Source of the DNA: Simmondsia chinensis
Taxonomy: Eukaryota; Streptophyta; Magnoliopsida; Caryophyllales; Simmondsiaceae
DNA length: 64,000 nt
Direction of reading: 5' to 3'
Assembly (NCBI GenBank): GCA_018398585.1
Contig: JAGTTD010000011.1
Span: 13,941,346 to 14,005,345, forward strand
In this document: positions 58,128-64,000 of the stretch, one piece after another
Layout: each line of letters begins with the position of its first letter
Numbering within the stretch: the first letter of the stretch is position 1
Notes under the pieces: generated by a model
Seen by the model: the letters and a program-made list of their open reading frames with translations, nothing else
Databases searched by the model: none
Told to the model about the DNA's origin: nothing
Program-made: the position numbers and the translations under genes

Positions 58128-61100
58128 GAATGATGCTGTTTTGAGGCCAAACATCATGTGTTTATCACGTGGGGTGATGCTCATGGGATATTAGGCCTTT
58201 GGATGCTAAAATAATGGTGTCTCGAGCCCAGGTGCATGAGGAGTTAAAACCCCCTATAGAGTATCTACCATTCGAGATAGTTAAAGGGGTTAAAGGAGGC
58301 TCGAGCTCAAGGAACTTCCCAGAAGGATACAAGATAGGTGGTTTTGAAACTCGAGATAGTTACTTTGAGCGTATTTCCGGATACGTGGACCTCAATTCCG
58401 TGCAAAAAAAACCTGGGGCATGCAATCATGGAGCTCCTAGAAAGATGCTTGAGCACACAATTCCAGGGCATGATCAGACCATTCAGCTTGCCAGAAAAGC
58501 ATTGACGCATATGTGGGAAGGAAATGCTAGAAGAATAGGATGCAATAACTGTTTCCATTTTTTTTATAAATAAGAGACACTATTGTAGCTGTAAAGCGTC
58601 TAGCACCACAATACAAACTTCTTCAAGTTTCTTTATAGCACGCTTGTACTTTTTTTTGGTAAGTCAGTGTAATAAACGATATATGAGAAAAGAAATATGT
58701 ACAAGTCTATGAGGGACACGCTCCAAGTCATGGCCAAAAGGCCTATGTCAATGAATCAAAGTCAAAAACAGAGAAACTAACATGCTAAAGAAGGCAACAA
58801 GGTCAACATGAACTTTACAAGCAAAAGCTAACAAAGGCCAATAGGCCGAATCATAAACTAGTGCTCAATCGCCCGCTCCTGCAGTAGCTGAGAATGGCGG
58901 TGGGCACCACAAAGCACAAAGTAGCGTAAATTATCTTAGCCTAGCTTAGCTTAACATCGATATTCCTTGTACTTGCTTTCTTCAATGCGATACAATACTT
59001 CGGGTTTTAGGTGTGAACGCTATTTTTTTAATCTGTTCCCACAATCAACTAGTTGAGAATTAAGGCGTTGCTTTGATGCTTTGACTGCCAAGGCTTGACC
59101 TTGATTGCGTTGGTCTTAACACTGGTGTCTTGCTTAATAAGTCATGTGAACTTAGGTTTGCATTATTTCTTAGGGGTTTTGATGACCAGTTCTTGACTTT
59201 TATTGTGTTAGTCTTCATTCAGTAACCCAAATATGGTTTTCTCCATCTATCTCTTGTCAAACTGGAACTCATTCGAGTTATTATAAGTCAAGGATGTCAG
59301 GCCTAAAAATTTTATTGACCCGGACTTATAAGTAGACTGCTAAGCTCTTGCGCAGGTCCTAGCTTTTAAGTGTACAAAAAAAGGTGCTTATGGGCTTTGC
59401 TCTGTCACCCTAACTGTCACTTGAGCCAGGTTCATATTCTTTTATTTCTAGTCTGTCATAAATATTAAAAAATTCACAAAAATATATAGAAAAGTCTCAT
59501 TAATTAGAGTACAATTAGTAGAAGTAAAATTAGCATAAGCGGCAAACCAAATTCCGATACACCAAAAGCACCATCCCTTTTCTTCGAAATGGTGATTGGT
59601 TGAGGTCAAACACATACGGTTCAAAATTTTGGCTCGCTCTCACGTCGCTGCGAGTCCCTTATTGCATGTTTGTTTGATTTGCATTAACGGTAACCACATA
59701 CACACACTAAGCAAACAAAATGAGAAAACACCTTGTTAAAATATTTGAGTTGTGATAAGCCAATAGGTTAACTAGGCTTAACCCAACTCAAATGACCAAG
59801 TGCATAATAAGTTGCATCGTTCTATCTATGTAGCATGTCAAACCCAAAGCTCAGATGGATTTCGAGTCAAAAAAAAAAAAACCTAAATGACTATCAAGTC
59901 AAGCTCAACCCCGAATGAATTCAAACTCAAATCCAAAATGCAAAAAAAAAAAAAAAAAAAAAAAAAACAAAGAGGAACAAGCCCCGACAATCCTATACCA
60001 ACTCCATGACTATCCCCAATTAAAATTTTCATGTTACTCAAGGATAGCTCCATTTGTAAACCATGAAACCATATACACCTATTACGATTGAGTCAGGGCA
60101 ACAAGTTCAACTATAAAGTCGAGCCTTATCCGTGAGCAAAGGTTCACACACTTAACGTTCGAGGGGCAACTATTGAACACAATATTTTCGTAATGTCAAA
60201 TATTCATCCTTATGTTGGATAAAAATGCATGGTGAGGTCTACCTTTAACAGTGATAGGTGGACCTATGTGACTTTAAGCATATCCTTTACCCACAGACAA
60301 GGATCAAAATTATAGCCTACTTTCCAAATCTGAACGGGCTCAAAATTGGACTCTTAATAGCATAGGCCAAAAAGATAACCTATTTGACAATATAAATGCA
60401 CCACGACTAATATAACCAAAATATAAAAGAAATATAATATGTATAAAAAAATCTAATTAAATAAATAAGTAAAAACAAAAACGTGTTAAATATGACGTGA
60501 GGCAAAACCCCGTGTCCCTAAAAAATAAGTAAGCAAATAAAACGTATATGATATAAGCATCTATCTTTTATTTCTATTGTTAATTTAATCCTCTCCTTTT
60601 GATTTCAAATAAGTCTTTGAAAAAGTTTGATTTTTCTCCCTAATAATGGAATTCAAAAAAATTTCCATTTCCTTCATAAAACAATCTTAACACAAGATGG
60701 ATTGAAAAAATTGAACATGAGGGTGTATAAACCCATGATTGAATCAAACGATTCCATGTGGGCATGGCCCGAAAGGGCAATAGGTTTAACCCACGATGGA
60801 TTAAAAAACCCTTCATGGGGATGTTTAAACCCACGATGAAATCAAAGGATTCTGCTTCGACATAGCATGAGAGGATAGTAGGTATAACCTATGATGGACT
60901 AAAAATTCCTATGTTGGGGTATTGAAAAAAAAAATTATAAATAATTTTGACTAACAATTAAGGTTTTAAAAAAGGATTTTTAAGATGGGTTCACTGTTGA
61001 TTTGGATTCTTTTGAATCCTTAGAAACTAATGGATCAAGATATGTATACAGACTATTTTGGGTCCTCAAAACCTAATATTGTTAGTTCTTTAAATGCAAT

Positions 61101-61670
61101 CTTCGGGTGATCACAACCTAACGGTTCCTATTGAACTATTTTGAATCCGTAAAATTTGCTTAACAATTTCAAAAAAAATTAAATCAAGAAGGGGGAACTG
61201 TACTGTTTCACTTGTCCTGAAAACCCCTTTTTTGCTTAAAAAAAAAAAAGACAGAAAAACAAAGCGACTACAAGGGGCATTTAGAAAGCAAAAAGGGACC
61301 GAACACTTACAAAGAAATAGTTGCACGATTGTTGCTTTCAAATTTTAGTTTTTGGCATGCCCATTAGATGATATTTGCGAATGGTAAGAATAATGTTTTC
61401 TATTTGGTTTAAATCTCTTTAATTAGAGAGAATGTTTGAAACTTAATCTGCTTAGTCAACTTTTGAGTTCATTCGCCTTGGTAATTGATAGATTTTACTT
61501 AAGAGTGGTTGTTTTGCTTTTAGAGGCCTGTGTGAAGAATCTTTGTTAGTCTTTTCTAAAACAAATAAACTTGTTAAAAGTGATGCCAATGTTTCTTATA
61601 AACATGAAAAATTCACTCTTTCCTAATAACCTTGCTCGGGGACTGGCAAGATTTAAGTTTGGGGGTAGTT
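58128..61670 (+). other. Probable 3' untranslated region of the Tat element
   Basis: Starts where the chromovirus ends, so it continues the sequence left of 52948. One short open frame (58199-58573, 124 codons, no recognised motif) is the only candidate gene and I give it little weight. The rest is AT-rich, with a 26-base A tract at 59942-59967 and a short repeat at 60690-60925. It ends in the purine tract AAGTTTGGGGGTAGTT (61655-61670) that precedes an LTR. I see no tRNA, rRNA or other gene. Confidence 0.45.
60690..60925 (+). repeat. Short tandem repeat, ~105-bp unit, about two copies
   Basis: AGATGGATTGAAAAAATTGA, ACGATGGATTAAAAAACCC and ATGATGGACTAAAAATTCC recur at about 60696, 60793 and 60893, with a shared AAACCCAYGATKRAATCAAA block between them. 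The function is unknown. Confidence 0.7.
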
Positions 61671-63080
61671 TGATAAGTCTAATTTTATATATACTTTTCA
61701 AATGATTTTAGACTCATTTATTAACTATCTTACACTTAAATTATTAGTTAATGCTCATTTCTACATATTATTACCTTTTATGTAAGAAAGGAGCAAAATA
61801 CGAGTTTTAAGGCAAAAAAGGGGCAAAAAAACCAACTCAAGCCCAATCTCGAGGTCCATGACAAGAGATAAAGCTTAAAGGAATCACCAATTGGACACAA
61901 ATCTTGCATGGAGGACGTTCACCATGACAAAAAGGACTTTATCCGTAAAATTTTAGTAGTTCGATTGCAAATTAAGGTCCTTATTCATGTAAATCTTTAT
62001 TCCTTGATTTAGAAGACTTAAATAAGATAAAAATCATATCTTGGGGGAAAAAAATATGAGGTGGATGGCTAGGAGGCACAAAGTGGATAAATCAAACACA
62101 GTTGGATAGTGTTTGTTGGCAATTAGGACTTTTATTCATGTAACATTTGCAAACCCTAAGTAAAGCCTATAAACACACCACAAGGGGGCACGAAATAAGA
62201 AAGAAATTTAGATCATGGAGACCTCTTGCAGCAGCTTGAATGAGGATTTGAGAGCAAGCACGAAGAGGAAGCAAAACGAAGGCAAACGGAGAAGATCGGC
62301 TAGGGTTCTTCTGTGAATTCCATGTTCTTTCTATCCTATGTCTTCTTTTATGTGTTCTTCTTATTCTTTTGTTTTCTTTAGCTTAAATATGAACTAAATT
62401 TGAGTTTCCAAGGCCATGATGTAGCCGTAATTGTAAGATACAATCATTTCTAGTTTAAAGTGTTTGTAGTTTGTTTACCTCGATGTTGAAGTGTTTATTA
62501 CATTTCTTCATGCTTTTTTAAGTGATTGATCACCAACTAAAATTTTTAATAATTCATAATGAGTCCGAGAGGATATTTATGAATATTGCTAAGGTACTAG
62601 ACACTATAAATTGAGCGAACACTAGAGATGGGTTAATGCGATTTGTGTGGTCGTATGTGAAAACCAACGATCTTCAAGACTCTTTTTCTATTTAATCTCA
62701 TGCAAGAGATTGATGGTTTAATAGATAAAAGAGTAAACTAAATATTGCTCGAGAGAGAATATGCAGTAAATTTGGGTTTTTGACTATCACCATAGATAAA
62801 CAACTCGAATACCTAGAATGAGAGGTCGTATCCATGCAAGTCAGTGAAATCGGATGCCTTGGACTTTAATTCAATCAAATTCACATCAAATTTAGTATTC
62901 GTTAAATAATTTTTAATTTTTCTTTAATTTCGCATTCAAATTCCAAGATTTTGTCGTTCAAATAGAGCTAGAACTACTGAGTAGTCAACCAATAAAACCA
63001 TCCTCGGGGAACGATACTCTATTTCACCACTTTATTACTTGATACGATTTAGTATACTTGCTACGCTTGAACGCACATCA
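61671..63080 (+). mobile_element. Putative Tat-type 3' LTR
   Basis: Begins TGATAAGTCTAATT right after a purine tract (AAGTTTGGGGGTAGTT) and ends near ACGCACATCA, giving TG...CA ends about 1.4 kb apart. A TATA-like CCTATAAACACACC lies near 62167. The end, with CTCGGGGAACGATACTCTAT and CACTTTATTACTTGATACG, resembles what I recall of Tat/Athila LTR ends. The partner LTR is not in the window, so boundaries are estimated. It would be the 3' LTR of the Tat element whose pol lies at 4111-33960. Confidence 0.55.
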
Positions 63081-63531
63081 CAGTACATCATGAATCACTC
63101 ATTTCTGATAGTAATCCAGAAACAAGTAACTCACTTGGTTCTACTCAGTGTATTAATCTTATTAAAACCACAAACATAACATTTTTGGATCATCATCCAC
63201 ATGACCAACACAGGTCATCTAAAATGTCACGTTATAGTCTTAGCAGACAAGTAGTCCAAACTTGTCACTAACTACGAGTATTTCAAATAACATTTCATTC
63301 CATTTGCTCCAAGTCTATCTATGGCTTAATCTCATAATTCACATAGAACAAACATGTAAATGTATTCTGAGGACTACATCCATATCATGGACGCTACTTA
63401 GAAGAAAATCACATGCAATATATACTCACTTGCACAAATTTCATGAGGAAGCGACTAGAACTTAAATTTCATTCTATAATAAAGTAATAGTTACACGATA
63501 AATTTGGATTTTCAGGACATTGTTTCTAACA
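63081..63531 (-). mobile_element. Copia LTR fragment, same family as 36744-52048
   Basis: Aligns by eye to 38660-39113 of the left Copia LTR (TCACTCATTTCTGATAGTA, TTTTGGATCATCATCCACAT, GTCACGTTATAGTCTTAGCA) and ends GTTTCTAACA like it. It retains the block missing from the 5' LTR at 50027-52048. Only the terminal ~450 bases remain. Confidence 0.85.
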
Positions 63532-64000
63532 CTCAAAGCTCTTCAAACAACAGATGCAAGCCTCCCAGGCCTACAGAGCGGTTAGCGCCTCTAATGGTGG
63601 TTTCAGACTGGCGCTTCTTCTGCATGAGTGAAGGAACTTCTTGGGAAACTCTGGTAAGAACTCATTCAAGGGCCTCGAGCTCTCTGGCAAAGGTGCCAAC
63701 TTTGGATCCTCTCTCAAGGCCTTCACTAGGGAGATGGCTTCTTGGTTGTTGGACTCCATGGCTAGAGATTGGAGAAGAAGCTGAGTCAAGGCACTTAGCA
63801 TCAGGAAGCTCGGGGAAGCTTTTTTGTCTAGCTGCTGGAAGGCTAACCTGCCACTAACCCCCAACCTCTCCAAGGGGAAGGTGATCCTAGTTGAGAAAGG
63901 AGGTGTGATAACCTAGATTAAGAAGAAAAACACATTGGAATAGAAACAAAAGTTTGAAAAGGTCAAGACTCACCTCAGGAGGTAGAACTGGTGTTGAGGG
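63532..64000 (-). pseudogene. Second copy of the antisense PMD-like ORF, C-terminal part
   Basis: Minus-strand text includes LVKALREDPKLAPLPESS and EFPKKFLHSC, matching the C-terminal region at about 34530-34320 in order and wording. DNA identity is clear but diverged (AAGCCTCCCAGGCCTACAGAGC against AAGCCTCCTAGGCTAGTAGAGC-type sequence). The rest of the copy lies beyond the window. It indicates a further Tat-family element of the same type next door. Confidence 0.6.

Noticed and set aside
58199..58573. 124-codon plus-strand frame in the Tat 3' region
   Set aside because: No recognised domain, unremarkable length and flanked by non-coding retroelement sequence; not called as a gene.

Overview
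The window looks like repeat-dense nuclear DNA of a flowering plant, probably a eudicot. It has Copia and Ty3/gypsy retrotransposons primed by initiator tRNA-Met, plant-type MULE, hAT and CACTA DNA transposons, a plant Argonaute fragment and a plant mobile domain (PMD) reading frame. I see no ordinary single-copy host gene, tRNA, rRNA or CRISPR array. Almost every base can be assigned to a nest of transposable elements, and nearly all their genes carry stops or frameshifts.

Outermost layer. A Copia 3' LTR (67-1029) is followed by a decayed chromovirus on the minus strand (about 1545-4110). It abuts a Tat-lineage Ty3/gypsy element on the plus strand that seems to run to about 63080. The Tat parts are RT and archaeal-type RNase H (4111-5499), integrase (32953-33960), an antisense PMD-like frame (52616-52049 continuing at 36743-34050), an uninformative 3' region (58128-61670), and a purine tract plus LTR (61671-63080). 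A Copia LTR fragment and a second copy of the antisense frame end the window.

Insertions into that layer. (1) A 27.45-kb MULE, 5500-32952, has terminal inverted repeats and a perfect 9-bp target duplication. (2) A 15.3-kb minus-strand Copia, 36744-52048, carries a 6.5-kb CACTA element (42683-49195). (3) A 5.2-kb chromovirus, 52953-58127, has a 5-bp duplication. The MULE itself holds a 4.6-kb LTR element (10869-15435) with one open 884-codon frame, and a 3.1-kb hAT element (16376-19497).

The MULE is the most interesting object. Two convergent genes start near its ends. The left one has a DUF1985-like region and a C48 (Ulp1-type) protease whose His, Asp and Cys are all present. The right one is a mudrA-type transposase with MULE, SWIM and zinc-knuckle parts. 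Introns of both genes, including both 5' UTR introns, are filled with an ~83-bp tandem repeat built on a 20-bp perfect palindrome. By length there are well over 100 units, plus-oriented in the left half and inverted in the right half, so the element is mirror-symmetric. Between the genes lies a captured last exon of an AGO5-like Argonaute with the catalytic His region and the normal C-terminus. A ~224-bp inverted repeat follows it. I propose, as inference, that the DUF1985/C48 gene plus the palindrome arrays form an enlarged relative of the VANDAL/VANC anti-silencing system.
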